Shown one piece after another: positions 1 to 10,108 of a stretch of 64,000 nt of DNA. The stretch comes from Streptomyces sp. NBC_00539 (GTDB lineage Bacteria; Actinomycetota; Actinomycetes; Streptomycetales; Streptomycetaceae), in assembly GCF_036346105.1 (NCBI RefSeq), contig NZ_CP107811.1:248001-312000 (forward strand). Reading direction: 5' to 3'. Numbering within the stretch: the first letter of the stretch is position 1; each line of letters opens with the position of its first letter. Below the pieces are notes generated by a model. It had not been told where the DNA came from. It ran no database searches and saw only the letters and a program-made list of their open reading frames with translations. The translations under genes and the position numbers were made by a program.

Positions 1-925
1 CCCCGGTGAAGACCAGCGCGTCCAGCCGGTCCAGCGAGGCGGCCATCGAGGCGATGCCCCTGCGGCAGCTGAGTGTGAACGTCGCCAGCGCCAGCGCGGC
101 CGCGGCATCACCCTCCGCGCGGGCGCGCACCAGGTCCCGGGTGTCTCCCGAAGTACCGGAGAGGCCGAGCAGACCGGAATGCCGGTGGAGCGTGTCATCC
201 AATTCGTCCGTGCTCAGACCGTGCCGCCGCTGCAGCCACAGCAGCGCGCCGGGGTCGAGGCTGCCGCTGCGCCGGCTCATCACCAGGCCTTCCAGCGGAG
301 TGAGCCCCATGGTGGTGTCCACGCTGCGTCCGTTGCGGACGGCGCAGGCCGAGCAGCCGCCGCCCAGGTGCACGAGCACGACCTGGAGGTCGTCGACGGG
401 TCGGCCCAGGGCCTGCGCCGTCCTCTGCAGTGCCCACGAGTAGGAGAGCCCGTGGAAGCCGTACCGGCGCAGCCCGTAGTCGGCGCGCCATCGCTCCGGC
501 ACTGCGTACGTGCGCGCCTGTGCCGGCAGGTCCTTGTGAAAGACAGTGTCGAAGCAGGCGACGTGGGGAACGTCGGGCAGGAGTTCTCGTGCGGCATCAA
601 CCACGGGCAGGGCAGGGGTCACGTGCATCGGCGCGAGATCGGCGACGTCCGCCAGCAGAGCCCGTACGCGTGCGTCGATCAGCGTATGACCAGTCAGGTG
701 CGGACCGCTGTGGACGATGCGGTGACCGACCGCCGCGGGAGCGGGTACCTCGCTGAGGAAGTTCCGCAGTTCCACCGCCGCAGCGGGCCCCGGGGGCTCC
801 GAGGCGTCCCGCTCTGCCACGCGTTCACCGTCCGCCGCGAACAGAGCGATGTGAAGGCTCGATGAGCCGGCATCGAGGACCAGTACGTGACCACCAAGGC
901 TCTCGTCGGAGCGGTCGGCACTCAT
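1..925 (-). CDS. ackA: Acetate kinase (C-terminus beyond window edge)
   Basis: The enzyme interconverts acetyl phosphate + ADP and acetate + ATP in the cytoplasm. The visible 308 residues include the family N-terminal signature (VLVLDAGSSSLHIALF, about residues 14-29) and the second signature RRYGFHGLSYSWA near residue 160, followed by a glycine-rich HLGGGCSACAVRNG nucleotide/phosphate stretch. Full-length members have about 370-400 residues, so roughly the last quarter lies before position 1. The ATG at 925 is chosen because GGAGG sits 5-10 bases upstream. The partner enzyme (phosphotransacetylase or phosphoketolase) would be expected outside the window, in the direction of transcription. 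It neighbours a stress and redox block, which fits fermentative or low-oxygen energy generation; that role is inference. Confidence 0.95.
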   Translation of the reverse strand, partial: MSADRSDESLGGHVLVLDAGSSSLHIALFAADGERVAERDASEPPGPAAAVELRNFLSEVPAPAAVGHRIVHSGPHLTGHTLIDARVRALLADVADLAPMHVTPALPVVDAARELLPDVPHVACFDTVFHKDLPAQARTYAVPERWRADYGLRRYGFHGLSYSWALQRTAQALGRPVDDLQVVLVHLGGGCSACAVRNGRSVDTTMGLTPLEGLVMSRRSGSLDPGALLWLQRRHGLSTDELDDTLHRHSGLLGLSGTSGDTRDLVRARAEGDAAAALALATFTLSCRRGIASMAASLDRLDALVFTG

Positions 926-1070
926 CACACACCTCCAGTGCTCTTGCGTCCCCGGCACGGTGCGCCCACCAGGCAGCAACGGGCCCCGTACATGTGGGTG
1001 GCGGCGCTCGACGCGGCAGGGAGACCACTTCCCGCTCCGGGAGGCGTTACGTTCCCTGCGGCCGGCGCCG

Positions 1071-3353
1071 TCACCCATCCCGGTGCGCCGGCCCTGATCC
1101 GTCACCTTCCGCAGCCGCGGCCGCCCGCACCCGCTGCTCCTCGCGGGCGGAGCCGACGTCCCGTTCCAGGGGTGTGCGGCTCACGGCCGTCGCGAAATCC
1201 TCCAAGGCCCGCTTCTGTAGTTCCGCCTCGCGCCGCACCACCGGGTTCCGGTCCCCGGCGGCAGTGCCCTCCCATGCGTGGAGCGCCTCCTCCACGCGCC
1301 CCCACTCCGGATTCCTGTGCCCACGCACGTCGACTGCCGCCTGCGCGGTATCCGCCTCCAGGGCCTCGGCGAGCCGCTCCGCCTCGGGGGCGAAACGGCT
1401 GTCGGCCCGCGGGACATGGCTCTCCATGAGCATCGCCGCCCGGTCGAACCGCTTCAGCGCCTCCTGCGCCTCTTCCGCCTCGCGCGATGTCAGATCTCTG
1501 GGGCGGACCGGTTCCTGACGTGCCTGGTCGTAGGCATCCTGCCAGGCGGTACGTGCCTCCCTGCTGGCCAGCAGGGCCCTGCGCGTGTCGGCGCGGTGTT
1601 CCCGGGTCGGTTCGGCGTAGCTGCGGAGCACCGCGGCCGCGTAGCGGCCGTCGGCGGCGAGCCAGTCCGCAAGCCGGCCCGGCAGCCGGGGGGTCTCCCA
1701 TGCGGGGAACACCACGTACGCCAGCATGGCCAGGGCCCCGCCGAGCAGGGTGAGCACCACCCGCTCCGGGACCGTCTGCTCCCACGCCTGGCCGCCCATG
1801 CCGAGCAGGAAGACGACGTACGCGGCAGTGAAGCACTGGGAGTAGGCGTAGCCGGTGCGGATCAGCGTGTACGACAGGGCCGCCGAGACCACCGTCAGCG
1901 CGCCGAACACGTGGGCGTCCGGGCCCAGCGCCCGCACCATCCCGGTGGCGAGCGCGACCCCCGCCAGGGTCCCGGCGAGACGGCCCACCGCACGCGCGTA
2001 CGTCCGGTGGAAGTCGGGCCGCATCACCATCACCGAGGCGATGGGCGCCCAATAGCCGTGGCCCACGGGTAGCCGGGAGGCGATGAGATAGCCGAGCGTG
2101 GCCACCGCCGCCAGGCGGACGGCGTGCCGGAACACGGGCGAGTCCCGGCGGAGCTCACGGCGGACCGCCCGGACGACGACCGGGAGCAGCCGGAACATCG
2201 TCGGGCGCACCAGGAACTGGGCGCTCGCGGGGCCGGACGGCGTGGGTGCCTTGTCGCGCGCGCCGCCGCTCCCTGCGATCTCCAACGCTTCGGCGAGGAG
2301 TTCCACGAGCCGCTCGGCGGCCTGCCGGGCGGGCCCCTCCAGCACCTCGTGTTCTTCGTCGACCCGCAGGACGTCCGCGCTCCCGGGCGGCACCTCGGCG
2401 GGAGTGCCGCGGCGGATCGAACGGGCCGCCGCGTCCAGGACGTCGGCGGCCGCGTTGAGCAGCTCCCGTGCGCGGTCCCGCCCGGGTCCCTCCGCCGGGG
2501 CGCCGACGTCCGGGTCGGCGAGCGCGGCGGCGACCGGCAGAATGCGCTCGGCGAGGCCCCGGGGGCCGTGGAGGACGGGGGGACGGGTGCGGGCCTGCGA
2601 CGGCGTCACGGCGGCCGCGTCCCGGGCCGTCATCAAAGGCACGGGGTCGAACGGGGCGGTCGGGTCGTGCCGCAGCCGGCGGGCGTAGTCCGCCACGGCG
2701 GCCAGGGCGTCGGCGAGCGCGTCGCGGTGCGCCCCCCAACGGCGGATCGGGAACAGCAAGATCAGCAGGGCCTGCGCCACGCCTCCGAGCGCGATGGCCC
2801 CGGCGTGTTCCAGGGCCCGCCCGACGCTGGTCGGCAGGGTGACGGTCACCAGCAGGGTGCCGACCGTCGTCGCTGCGACGATCCCGGCGGTCGACCCGAG
2901 GGCCCATGCCATTCCCGCGGCGAACGCCCATACGGCCAGCAGCGGGAGGAACGTCACGAGTCGCCCCGCCGCCAGGTAGCCCACGAAGGTGCTGAGCGCC
3001 AGCCCCGCGCCCGCGCCGAGCGCGATCACCTTGCGCGGACGCCAGGTGCGCTGGAAGGTGGCCCCACCCGCGGAGTAGGCACCGAGGGCGGCGGACGCGG
3101 CGTACTCAGGGGAAACCAGCCACAGCGCCGGCCCGATGACGATCGCCACCCCGGCAGCCGTGCGGAGCGCGAGCAAGGGCTCCAGCCGCGTCTCCTCGAT
3201 CGTGAGCCCGGAGCGCACGACCTCCCCGAGGGCCCGTAGCCACCTCATGGGTGCGAGCCCAGCCGGAACGCTCTGCCTGCCAGGGCGCGTCGGCCGCCCC
3301 GCCGCCCTCCTGACGGCGCCGCGCTCGGACGGGCGCCCCGGACCGAGGTTCAC
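1071..3353 (-). CDS. FUSC-family aromatic acid exporter-like membrane protein
   Basis: A 760-residue integral membrane protein with the FUSC/YccS-like layout. There are two hydrophobic blocks of several helices (about residues 55-205 and 405-540), each followed by a soluble charged region; the second block has the FUSC_2-like GYWAPIASVMVMRPDFHRTYARAVGR segment region. Members of this family are proton-driven exporters of aromatic carboxylic acids or uncharacterised inner-membrane proteins. The GTG at 3353 overlaps the TGA of the upstream gene (GTGA), suggesting translational coupling. The first 35 residues are Arg/Pro-rich, so an internal ATG at 3248 (MRWLRAL) is a serious alternative start. 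Substrate unknown. Confidence 0.8.
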   Translation of the reverse strand: MNLGPGRPSERGAVRRAAGRPTRPGRQSVPAGLAPMRWLRALGEVVRSGLTIEETRLEPLLALRTAAGVAIVIGPALWLVSPEYAASAALGAYSAGGATFQRTWRPRKVIALGAGAGLALSTFVGYLAAGRLVTFLPLLAVWAFAAGMAWALGSTAGIVAATTVGTLLVTVTLPTSVGRALEHAGAIALGGVAQALLILLFPIRRWGAHRDALADALAAVADYARRLRHDPTAPFDPVPLMTARDAAAVTPSQARTRPPVLHGPRGLAERILPVAAALADPDVGAPAEGPGRDRARELLNAAADVLDAAARSIRRGTPAEVPPGSADVLRVDEEHEVLEGPARQAAERLVELLAEALEIAGSGGARDKAPTPSGPASAQFLVRPTMFRLLPVVVRAVRRELRRDSPVFRHAVRLAAVATLGYLIASRLPVGHGYWAPIASVMVMRPDFHRTYARAVGRLAGTLAGVALATGMVRALGPDAHVFGALTVVSAALSYTLIRTGYAYSQCFTAAYVVFLLGMGGQAWEQTVPERVVLTLLGGALAMLAYVVFPAWETPRLPGRLADWLAADGRYAAAVLRSYAEPTREHRADTRRALLASREARTAWQDAYDQARQEPVRPRDLTSREAEEAQEALKRFDRAAMLMESHVPRADSRFAPEAERLAEALEADTAQAAVDVRGHRNPEWGRVEEALHAWEGTAAGDRNPVVRREAELQKRALEDFATAVSRTPLERDVGSAREEQRVRAAAAAEGDGSGPAHRDG

Positions 3354-4504
3354 CGGGCATCACCCGTCCCGTCATCGCCGCGGTCGCGGTCGTGGTCGTT
3401 CCGGAGCGTGAGACGTCGTTCCTGTTCGCGCTTGGAGTAGGCGGCTGCCCGGATCGCATCGTCGCTTTCCAAGCCCGACCCCAGCGCCCCGCCCACGGTG
3501 GCGACCGAAGCGACGAACCAGGACAGCGTCAGGTACTCCTGGGCGTGCAGTGGGGTGCGTGTCACGGAAGCGAACGCCTGGCCGTTGAGGATGAACAGCG
3601 CCCACACCCAGTTGACGACCATCAAACCCACGTAGCAGACGAGCACCCCGATACCCACGGTCACTACCGTCGAGGCGTTGTAGAGCCGCGTCCTCTGCCT
3701 CGCCTCCGGCGAGCTCGCTGCTGACCGGTGCCACAGCTCCGCGTCCACGATCAGCCAGCCGATCATGAGCGCGACAGATCCGACCGTGGCGATGACGAGG
3801 CGTGGCACGCTCAGGCTGACGGCCAGGTTCCAGACGGTGGAGTTCACGGTGGCGACTGCTCCCGTGGCGAGTGCGGCCGCCAGGGCCTTCGACAGGCCCG
3901 GCACCAACCGCCACGGCCGGTTGGCGCGGACCATTCCGACGAGTACCCGCAGGTAACCGCGCGGCCCGCTGACGACGTACCTGAGGTCGACGGTCTCTTG
4001 TTCACCGATCGGGCCAGGATGGATGGGCGCGAGACGACTGACGAAGGGCCCCATAGCGGGCTGACTTCGCGGAGCCCCTTCGGCCCCGGTGATCTGCGAA
4101 CCCGCCAGGCCGAGTACGACTTCTTCCACCACGCGTTGGGTCCTCGTCTGCAGACGCAAGCCCCCCAGCGCGGGAAGGGACAGCAGCGCCAAGCCGTGTT
4201 CGTGGCTCAGATCCACAACGATCTTGCGTCCGTGTGAGTGCAGCGGAAGGTCGGTGAGGGCCACGACGACGTCCCAGTTCTCCGCTCTCCCGCGGTCCGT
4301 GATCCGGCGCATCAAAGTCGGCACGTCCTCCGTTTCCGCGGTGAAGGGTTCACTGACCACCTCGATCTCGAACCGTCGCCCCGGCCCTGACTTGTCTGCG
4401 AGCCGCGTGGGGAGCATCCAGGCCATGCGCTGTGCGATTTCCGTGGGCGCGTCCGGATCCGCCAGGAGAGCCACGACCGTAGTGTCCTGGGGCGACATCC
4501 GCAT
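3350..4504 (-). CDS. Conserved membrane protein of unknown function
   Basis: 384 residues. The N-terminal half (about 1-170) is soluble and mixed alpha/beta, with a segment reading WDVVVALTDLPLHSHGRKIV. The C-terminal half carries about four hydrophobic segments (near residues 205-225, 235-255, 280-310 and 330-350) and a charged tail. I do not recognise a characterised family; similar proteins are usually annotated only as hypothetical in Streptomyces. It lies 11 bases after the flavoprotein gene and its stop overlaps the next start by four bases, so it is embedded in one operon with the flavoprotein and the FUSC transporter. A role in a membrane transport or stress complex would be inference. 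Confidence 0.7.
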   Translation of the reverse strand: MRMSPQDTTVVALLADPDAPTEIAQRMAWMLPTRLADKSGPGRRFEIEVVSEPFTAETEDVPTLMRRITDRGRAENWDVVVALTDLPLHSHGRKIVVDLSHEHGLALLSLPALGGLRLQTRTQRVVEEVVLGLAGSQITGAEGAPRSQPAMGPFVSRLAPIHPGPIGEQETVDLRYVVSGPRGYLRVLVGMVRANRPWRLVPGLSKALAAALATGAVATVNSTVWNLAVSLSVPRLVIATVGSVALMIGWLIVDAELWHRSAASSPEARQRTRLYNASTVVTVGIGVLVCYVGLMVVNWVWALFILNGQAFASVTRTPLHAQEYLTLSWFVASVATVGGALGSGLESDDAIRAAAYSKREQERRLTLRNDHDRDRGDDGTGDAR

Positions 4505-4515
4505 GACCGGGCCCG

Positions 4516-6270
4516 TCAGCTCCGGGACACGGGCCGGCCCGCCACCGGCCGAGGCCCCTCGGGTCCCGCGGTGCGGACGAGGTTGCCCGCCTTTTCCCGG
4601 TGCTCGTGTACGAGGCGGATCGCCATGGCACCCTCACCGGCCGCCGAGGTCACCCGTTTGACCGAGCCGCTCCTGACGTCGCCGGCGGCGAAGACTCCGG
4701 GAAGGGTGGTCTCCAGGAGCAACGGACCACGGCCGAGCGAGTCCCACCGGGTCGCGTCAGCCGCAGCCTGGGCGTCGGCGCCGGTGAGGACGAAGCCCTT
4801 CTCGTCCAGGGCCACCACGCCCTCGAGCCAATCGGTGCGCGGCCGGGCTCCGATGAACACGAACAGGGCCGCCGCCCGCAGCTCCCGGCGCTCACTGCTC
4901 GCGTTGTCCTCCACGATCAGCGACTCCAGCCTCTGCTCCCCGCTGACGCCCCTGACTTCGGTGCGGAGCAGCACCTCGATCTTCGGATGCCGTTCCACCT
5001 GGTCCACCAGGTAGCGCGACATGTCGGCGTTGAGGTCACCACCCCGCACCAGGAGGTGGACCCTGGACGCGTGGTTCGCGAGGAACAGCGCCGCCTGCCC
5101 GGCAGAGTTCCCGCCGCCGACCACGGCGACCGGATCCGCCTGGCAGAGACTGGCCTCGTGGACGGTCGCCGCGTAGTAGACGCTGATGCCCTCCAGACGG
5201 TCGATGCCGGGCACCTCCAGCCGGCGGTACCACACGCCCGAGGCGAGCACCACGGCGCCCGCCCGGGTCGTGGACCCGTCCGCGAAGGTGACGACGTACT
5301 CGTCGTCCTGCGGGGTGAGCCCGCTGACCTGGGCCGGCACCATGAGTCGGGCACCGAACTTGTGGGCCTGGAGCACCGCGCGTTCGATGAGTTCGCCCCC
5401 GGAGATGCCCGAGGGGAAGCCGAGGTAGTTCTCGATGCGGGACGAAGTACCGGCCTGGCCTCCGGTGGCCACGGCCTCGACGGTGATCGCGGTGAGGCCG
5501 TCGGAGGCACCGTACACGGCGGCGGCGAGCCCCGCGGGGCCCGCGCCCACCACCAGCACGTCGCATCGGCCGGCCTCCGGCGAGGGGGCGGGCAGCCCGA
5601 TGAGCCGGGCGAGTTCGGCGTTGCTCGGATTGCGCAGCACCCGCTCGCCCTTCCAGATGACCACCGGAGTCTCCTCGGGACGGATGGCGAACCGACGCAG
5701 GAGCGCTTCCGCCTCCTTGTCCTGCTCCAGGTCCACCCAGCGGTGGGGCAGCCGGTTGCGGGCGGCGAACTCACGCAGCCGCAGGGTGTCCGGCGAGTAG
5801 CACGAGCCCAGGATCCGGAAGCCGGCGCCGAGACCGATGAGCAGGTACCTGCGCCCCAGGTAGGCGCGGAGGATCAGGTCGCCGAGGACGGGGTCGCGGC
5901 CGACCAGGGCGCGCTGCCGCTCCACCGGTACGGCGAGGATCTCGCCCGCCTCGCGCACCACGGCGGTGTCGAACGCCGCCTCGCCCTCCAGCAGCGCGAG
6001 CTCACCCAGGAACCTGCCGGGTCCGTGTACCGCTACCGTGCGCTCCTCGGGCCCGCCGTGGTCCTGGAGGATCTCGACGGTCCCGCTGAGGATCGCGAGG
6101 AACTCCCGGAACGGCTCGCCCTCGCGGTACAGCACCTCGCCCGGGGTGGTCTCGCGGCGCTCACCGTGCGCGGCCAGGTCCTGGAGCTGCGCCGGTGTCA
6201 GGCGGGGGAACGCCCCGTGCAGGTCCGGGGTCTCGTGGACCGCTCCCTGCACGTGCTCGGCGGCGCTCAT
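4516..6270 (-). CDS. Cyclic-nucleotide-binding domain / FAD-dependent thioredoxin-reductase-like protein
   Basis: 584 residues. An N-terminal cNMP-binding beta-roll (about 20-140) contains GRFLGELALLEGEAAFDTAV. A short thioredoxin-like linker follows, then a TrxR-type pyridine nucleotide-disulfide oxidoreductase fold with the FAD-binding GAGPAGLAAAVYGA motif, the NAD(P)H-binding VVGGGNSAGQAA motif, and the C-terminal FAD contact GVFAAGDVRSG. The CxxC disulfide of true thioredoxin reductases is absent: the equivalent stretch reads YYAATVHEASLC. It is therefore probably not a thioredoxin reductase, but an NAD(P)H:acceptor oxidoreductase gated by cyclic nucleotide or redox signals (inference). 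The start at 6270 overlaps the preceding stop by one base (TGATG). Confidence 0.88.
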   Translation of the reverse strand: MSAAEHVQGAVHETPDLHGAFPRLTPAQLQDLAAHGERRETTPGEVLYREGEPFREFLAILSGTVEILQDHGGPEERTVAVHGPGRFLGELALLEGEAAFDTAVVREAGEILAVPVERQRALVGRDPVLGDLILRAYLGRRYLLIGLGAGFRILGSCYSPDTLRLREFAARNRLPHRWVDLEQDKEAEALLRRFAIRPEETPVVIWKGERVLRNPSNAELARLIGLPAPSPEAGRCDVLVVGAGPAGLAAAVYGASDGLTAITVEAVATGGQAGTSSRIENYLGFPSGISGGELIERAVLQAHKFGARLMVPAQVSGLTPQDDEYVVTFADGSTTRAGAVVLASGVWYRRLEVPGIDRLEGISVYYAATVHEASLCQADPVAVVGGGNSAGQAALFLANHASRVHLLVRGGDLNADMSRYLVDQVERHPKIEVLLRTEVRGVSGEQRLESLIVEDNASSERRELRAAALFVFIGARPRTDWLEGVVALDEKGFVLTGADAQAAADATRWDSLGRGPLLLETTLPGVFAAGDVRSGSVKRVTSAAGEGAMAIRLVHEHREKAGNLVRTAGPEGPRPVAGRPVSRS

Positions 6271-6533
6271 CAGACCGGGGCCTCGTCGACGTAGCACCAG
6301 CGCCAGTCCTCTCCGGGCTGGAAGGACTGCACGATCGGGTGACCGACGCTGCCGGCGTGCCGCCTCGCGTGCTTGAGCGGCGAGGAGTCGCAGCAGCCGA
6401 CGTGCCCACAGGTGAGGCAGAGCCGCAGGTGCACCCACGGGGAACCCACCCTCAGGCACTCCTCACAGCCCTGGGGGGTTCGCGGCGTCACCGGGCGGAC
6501 CAGCGCCAGGTGCGGGTCAGGAATCGTTGCCAT
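6270..6533 (-). CDS. UBP-type zinc finger protein
   Basis: A small 87-residue protein made almost wholly of one UBP (ubiquitin-hydrolase-type) zinc finger. Visible ligands are CEEC near residue 23, the C-x2-C pair of LCLTCGHVGCCDSS, and the histidines of KHARRHAGSVGHPIVQSF, ending in GEDWRWCYVD. In eukaryotes this domain binds the ubiquitin C-terminal tail. In actinobacteria it occurs as a stand-alone protein, very often beside the cNMP/TrxR-like flavoprotein, as here with a one-base overlap. It probably acts as a small partner or zinc-dependent adaptor of that enzyme; this is inference from context. It is the first gene of the operon running to the FUSC gene. Confidence 0.88.
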   Translation of the reverse strand: MATIPDPHLALVRPVTPRTPQGCEECLRVGSPWVHLRLCLTCGHVGCCDSSPLKHARRHAGSVGHPIVQSFQPGEDWRWCYVDEAPV

Positions 6534-6654
6534 GAGAACTCTCCTTGCGTGCCGGGGACTGTTCGGCCGCAGCCCGCGCCGGTCCCCTCATCCGGCGGCG
6601 CAGCTGCGTCGGGGCCGGTTTCGTGGGTGAGCGGTGGTGGCCGGCCCATCGTGT

Positions 6655-7113
6655 TCAGCCTCCCGCAGCGGTTTGCCGGCCCGCCATCGCCTGCTCGACC
6701 CAGGAGCGCAGGACGTGCGCGGGCGCCGCGCCGGCCTGCCGGGCGACCGTCTCGCCGCGGTCCAGGACGAGCAGGGTCGGCACCGCCTGCACCTGGAACC
6801 GCCCGCTGAGCCGCGGGTTCTTGTCGACGTCGACCTTGACGAGTTTGATCCGTCCGGCCAGGTCGCGGGCGACTTGTTCGAGAGCGGGGCTGACCATGCG
6901 GCAGGGGCCGCACCAGGTGGCCCAGAGGTCGACGACGACGGGCTGGGTGGCGCGTTCGGCGATCTCGGCGAAGTCGTCGTCGCCCGCGTCGGCGATCCAG
7001 GGCAGGGCCTGCTTGCAGTGGCCGCATCGGGGGCGTCCCTCGGCGGCCACAGGAATCCGGTTGCCGCGCCCGCAGTTCGGGCAGGTCACCGTCGTGGTCC
7101 GGGTGGTGTTCAC
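6655..7113 (-). CDS. trxC: Thioredoxin 2-like protein with N-terminal zinc ribbon
   Basis: 152 residues. Residues 10-35 form a zinc ribbon (CPNCGRG...CGHCKQ) and residues 45-145 a thioredoxin fold with the active site [10 protein letters not shown] and the cis-proline [10 protein letters not shown]. This is the layout of thioredoxin 2 (TrxC): a cytoplasmic dithiol-disulfide reductase with zinc-sensitive activity, classically induced by oxidative stress. The GTG start overlaps the TGA of clpB (GTGA), so it is the translationally coupled last gene of the accessory chaperone operon. This suggests reduction of unfolded, oxidised substrates alongside ClpB and DnaK. The symbol is assigned by domain architecture. 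Confidence 0.88.
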   Translation of the reverse strand: MNTTRTTTVTCPNCGRGNRIPVAAEGRPRCGHCKQALPWIADAGDDDFAEIAERATQPVVVDLWATWCGPCRMVSPALEQVARDLAGRIKLVKVDVDKNPRLSGRFQVQAVPTLLVLDRGETVARQAGAAPAHVLRSWVEQAMAGRQTAAGG

Positions 7114-9749
7114 GCCGCCCTCGCTTCCCGGGCGTCCTCCTGCTGGTCGTAGGCGACGACCAGCTCTCCGTGTTGGGCGTCGACGCGGACCGTCGCGCCG
7201 TCTTGGACGTCACCGCGCAGCAGGGCGCGCCCGACCATCGTCTCGACCTCGTGGGAGATGTAACGCCGCAGCGGCCGCGCCCCGTACACCGGGTCGTAGC
7301 CCTGATGCGCGATCAACTCCAAGGCCGAGGGCGTGAGCTCGACGCTGATGCGGCGTTCGGCGAGCCGCTGCCGCAGCTCGTCGAACTGCAGCTCCACGAT
7401 GCGCTCGATCTGCCGCTCACCGAGCGGCTTGAACAGCACGATGTCGTCGACGCGGTTGAGGAACTCCGGCCGGAAGTGCCCGCGCAACTCGCCCATCACC
7501 AGCGCCCGGGCATCCGGCTTGATCTCCCCCTCGGCGGTGGCTCCGTCGAGGAGGTGCTCGGACCCGATGTTGGACGTCATGATGATCACGGTGTTGCGGA
7601 AGTCGACCGTGCGGCCCTGGGCATCGGTGATGCGGCCGTCGTCGAGGACCTGCAGCAGGGTGTTGAAGACATCCGTGTGCGCCTTCTCGACCTCGTCGAA
7701 CAGCACGACCGAGTACGGCTTGCGGCGCACGGCCTCGGTGAGCTGGCCGCCCTCCTCATAGCCGACGTATCCGGGCGGTGCGCCCATGAGCCGACTGACG
7801 GTGTGCCGCTCCTGGTACTCGCTCATGTCGAGGCGGACCATGTTCTCCTCGGAGTCGAACAGAGCCCGGGCAAGGGTCTTGGCCAGCTCGGTCTTCCCGA
7901 CGCCGGTGGGGCCGAGGAAGATGAACGAGCCGATGGGGCGGCGAGGGTCGCGGATGCCGGAGCGGGCGCGGATGATGGCGTCGGCCACCAGCTTGACCGC
8001 CTCGTCCTGGCCGATGACGCGCTCGCGCAGGATGTCGTCGAGGCGCAGCAGCTTCTCGCGTTCGCCCTCCTGGAGGCGGGAGACGGGGATGCCGGTCCAG
8101 GCGGCGACGATCTCGGCGATCTCCTCCTCGGTGACGACTTCGCGCAGCAGCCGGTTCTGCCCTTGTTTGGAGGCCAGTTGCTCCTCCTCTGCGGCGAGCC
8201 GGCGCTCCAGGTCCCGGAGGCGGCCGTAGCGGAGTTCGGCGGCGCGGTTGAGGTCGTAGGCGCGTTCGGCCTCCTCCGCCTCGTGGCGGACCTGCTCCAG
8301 TTCCTGGCGCAGTTCCTGGACGCGGCGGATCGCCTGCCGTTCGGCCTCCCACTGGGCGTGTTTGGCGTCGGCCTCGCCGCGCAGGTCGGCCAGTTCCTTG
8401 CGCAGTTCCTCCAGGCGGGCTTTGCTGGCGGGGTCGGTCTCCTTGGACAGGGCGGCTTCCTCGATCTCCAGGCGGGTCACCCGGCGGGTGATCTCGTCGA
8501 GTTCGGCGGGCATCGAGTCGATCTCGGTTCGCAGCCGGGCGCAGGCTTCGTCGACGAGGTCGATGGCCTTGTCGGGCAGGAACCGGTCGGTGATGTAGCG
8601 GTGGCTGAGGGTGGCCGCGGAGACCAGCGAGGTGTCCTGGATCTTCACGCCGTGGAAGACCTCCAGGCGTTCGCGCAGTCCGCGCAGGATCGAGATGGTG
8701 TCCTCCACGCTCGGCTCGTCGACCAGGACCTGCTGGAAGCGGCGTTCGAGGGCGGCGTCCTTCTCGATGTGCTTGCGGTATTCGTCCAGGGTGGTGGCGC
8801 CGATCATGTGGAGTTCGCCGCGTGCCAGCATGGGCTTGAGCATGTTGCCCGCGTCCATGGCGCCCTCGGCGGCGCCCGCCCCTACGACGGTGTGCAGCTC
8901 GTCGACGAAGAGCAGGATCCGCCCCTGGGCGGCCTTGACCTCGCTGAGCACGGCCTTGAGCCGTTCCTCGAACTCGCCGCGGTACTTCGCGCCGGCGACC
9001 AGGGAACCCATGTCGAGGGCGAACACGATCCTTTCACGCAGTCCTTCGGGCACGTCGCCGCGGACGATGCGCTGGGCGAGACCCTCGATGATGGCGGTCT
9101 TGCCGACGCCCGGGTCGCCGATCAGGACGGGGTTGTTCTTGGACTTGCGGCTGAGGATCTGGGTGACGCGGCGGATCTCGGCGTCCCGGCCGATGACGGG
9201 GTCGAGCCGACCGGCCTTGGCCTCGGCGACCAGGTCACGGCCGTACTTCTCCAGGGCCTCGTAGGCCACCTCGGGGTTGGCGGAGGTCACGCGCTGGTTG
9301 CCGCGGATGTGGGTGAGCGCGCCGAGGAAGGAGTCCCGGGTCACGCCGTGCTCCTTCAGCAGGCGCCCGGCGGCGGTCGCCGAGCCCTCCTCGGCCAGCG
9401 CCAGCAGCAGGTGTTCCACGGACACGTACTCGTCCTTGAGGCGTTTGGCCTCCCGCTCCGCCTCGTCCAGCAGCCTGGCCAGGCGCTGGGTGACGAAGAC
9501 CTGGCCCGGCGCCGCGCCCGGGCCGGTCACCTTGGGCCGGCGGGAGATCTCCTTGCGTACGGCCGCGCGCAACTCCTCCGGGTCGGTGCCCGCCTGCTGC
9601 AGCAGCCGCGGGATCAGGCCCTCCTCCTGGTCGAGGAGGGCGAGCAGCAGATGTTCGCCGTCGACCTCGGTGTGGCCCAGGCGGCCGGCGGCGCTCTGGG
9701 CCTCCTGCAGGGCTTCCTGTGACTTCTGGGTCAGGCGGTTCATGTCCAT
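7110..9749 (-). CDS. clpB: ATP-dependent chaperone ClpB
   Basis: 879 residues, typical for ClpB. The order is an N-terminal Clp repeat domain (1-145), AAA+ module 1 with Walker [10 protein letters not shown] near residue 210, and a long coiled middle domain (about 410-525, Glu/Arg/Leu-rich) that marks ClpB rather than ClpA/C. AAA+ module 2 follows with Walker [14 protein letters not shown] near 610 and the C-terminal D2-small domain. It is a hexameric disaggregase that works with DnaK/DnaJ/GrpE. Its start overlaps the end of cbpM by ten bases; a second in-frame ATG lies two codons on. GAGGAG 13 bases upstream is the only ribosome site seen. This is probably a second clpB for the genome, since Streptomyces usually carries another with the main dnaK operon. 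Confidence 0.97.
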   Translation of the reverse strand: MDMNRLTQKSQEALQEAQSAAGRLGHTEVDGEHLLLALLDQEEGLIPRLLQQAGTDPEELRAAVRKEISRRPKVTGPGAAPGQVFVTQRLARLLDEAEREAKRLKDEYVSVEHLLLALAEEGSATAAGRLLKEHGVTRDSFLGALTHIRGNQRVTSANPEVAYEALEKYGRDLVAEAKAGRLDPVIGRDAEIRRVTQILSRKSKNNPVLIGDPGVGKTAIIEGLAQRIVRGDVPEGLRERIVFALDMGSLVAGAKYRGEFEERLKAVLSEVKAAQGRILLFVDELHTVVGAGAAEGAMDAGNMLKPMLARGELHMIGATTLDEYRKHIEKDAALERRFQQVLVDEPSVEDTISILRGLRERLEVFHGVKIQDTSLVSAATLSHRYITDRFLPDKAIDLVDEACARLRTEIDSMPAELDEITRRVTRLEIEEAALSKETDPASKARLEELRKELADLRGEADAKHAQWEAERQAIRRVQELRQELEQVRHEAEEAERAYDLNRAAELRYGRLRDLERRLAAEEEQLASKQGQNRLLREVVTEEEIAEIVAAWTGIPVSRLQEGEREKLLRLDDILRERVIGQDEAVKLVADAIIRARSGIRDPRRPIGSFIFLGPTGVGKTELAKTLARALFDSEENMVRLDMSEYQERHTVSRLMGAPPGYVGYEEGGQLTEAVRRKPYSVVLFDEVEKAHTDVFNTLLQVLDDGRITDAQGRTVDFRNTVIIMTSNIGSEHLLDGATAEGEIKPDARALVMGELRGHFRPEFLNRVDDIVLFKPLGERQIERIVELQFDELRQRLAERRISVELTPSALELIAHQGYDPVYGARPLRRYISHEVETMVGRALLRGDVQDGATVRVDAQHGELVVAYDQQEDAREARAA

Positions 9750-10108
9750 GGTGGTAGATCACTCCTCATGCCTGCACGCCGCAGCGCGGCTTCGAGCAAG
9801 CTGATGCGGTCGAGCAGGTCGAGCACCAGCGCGAGGGAGGCGTAGTTCAGGCACAGCCCGGTGCGCAGCCGCTGAACGCGGGCGAGGGCGGCCGGGGCCG
9901 TGGGGGCGAACACCAGCCGTCCGGAGGCGTCACGGCCGGCGTCCACCAGTCCGAGGGCGACGAACCGACGGACCAGGTCGGGATGGAGGCCTGCGCGCCG
10001 GGCCACGGTCTCCAGGGAGAGCCCGGGCACGTGCACGATCGCGTACTGCACGCCCACCTCGGTCGTCCGTGCGTGGGACGGGCGGGCCTCGGGCGGTCGG
10101 TCGGTCAT
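9740..10108 (-). CDS. CbpM-like MerR-type chaperone modulator
   Basis: 122 residues with a MerR-like helix-turn-helix ([28 protein letters not shown], about 30-55), the short beta hairpin GRLVFAPTA, and a C-terminal helix pair ([23 protein letters not shown]). It is too short and lacks the dimer helix of a full MerR activator, but fits CbpM, which binds CbpA-type J-proteins and modulates their activity. It lies directly after a J-protein lacking the zinc domain, with a one-base stop/start overlap (TGATG). The main Streptomyces dnaK operon carries hspR in this position; here the CbpM-like gene replaces it. A DNA-binding role cannot be excluded. Confidence 0.8.
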   Translation of the reverse strand: MTDRPPEARPSHARTTEVGVQYAIVHVPGLSLETVARRAGLHPDLVRRFVALGLVDAGRDASGRLVFAPTAPAALARVQRLRTGLCLNYASLALVLDLLDRISLLEAALRRAGMRSDLPPWT

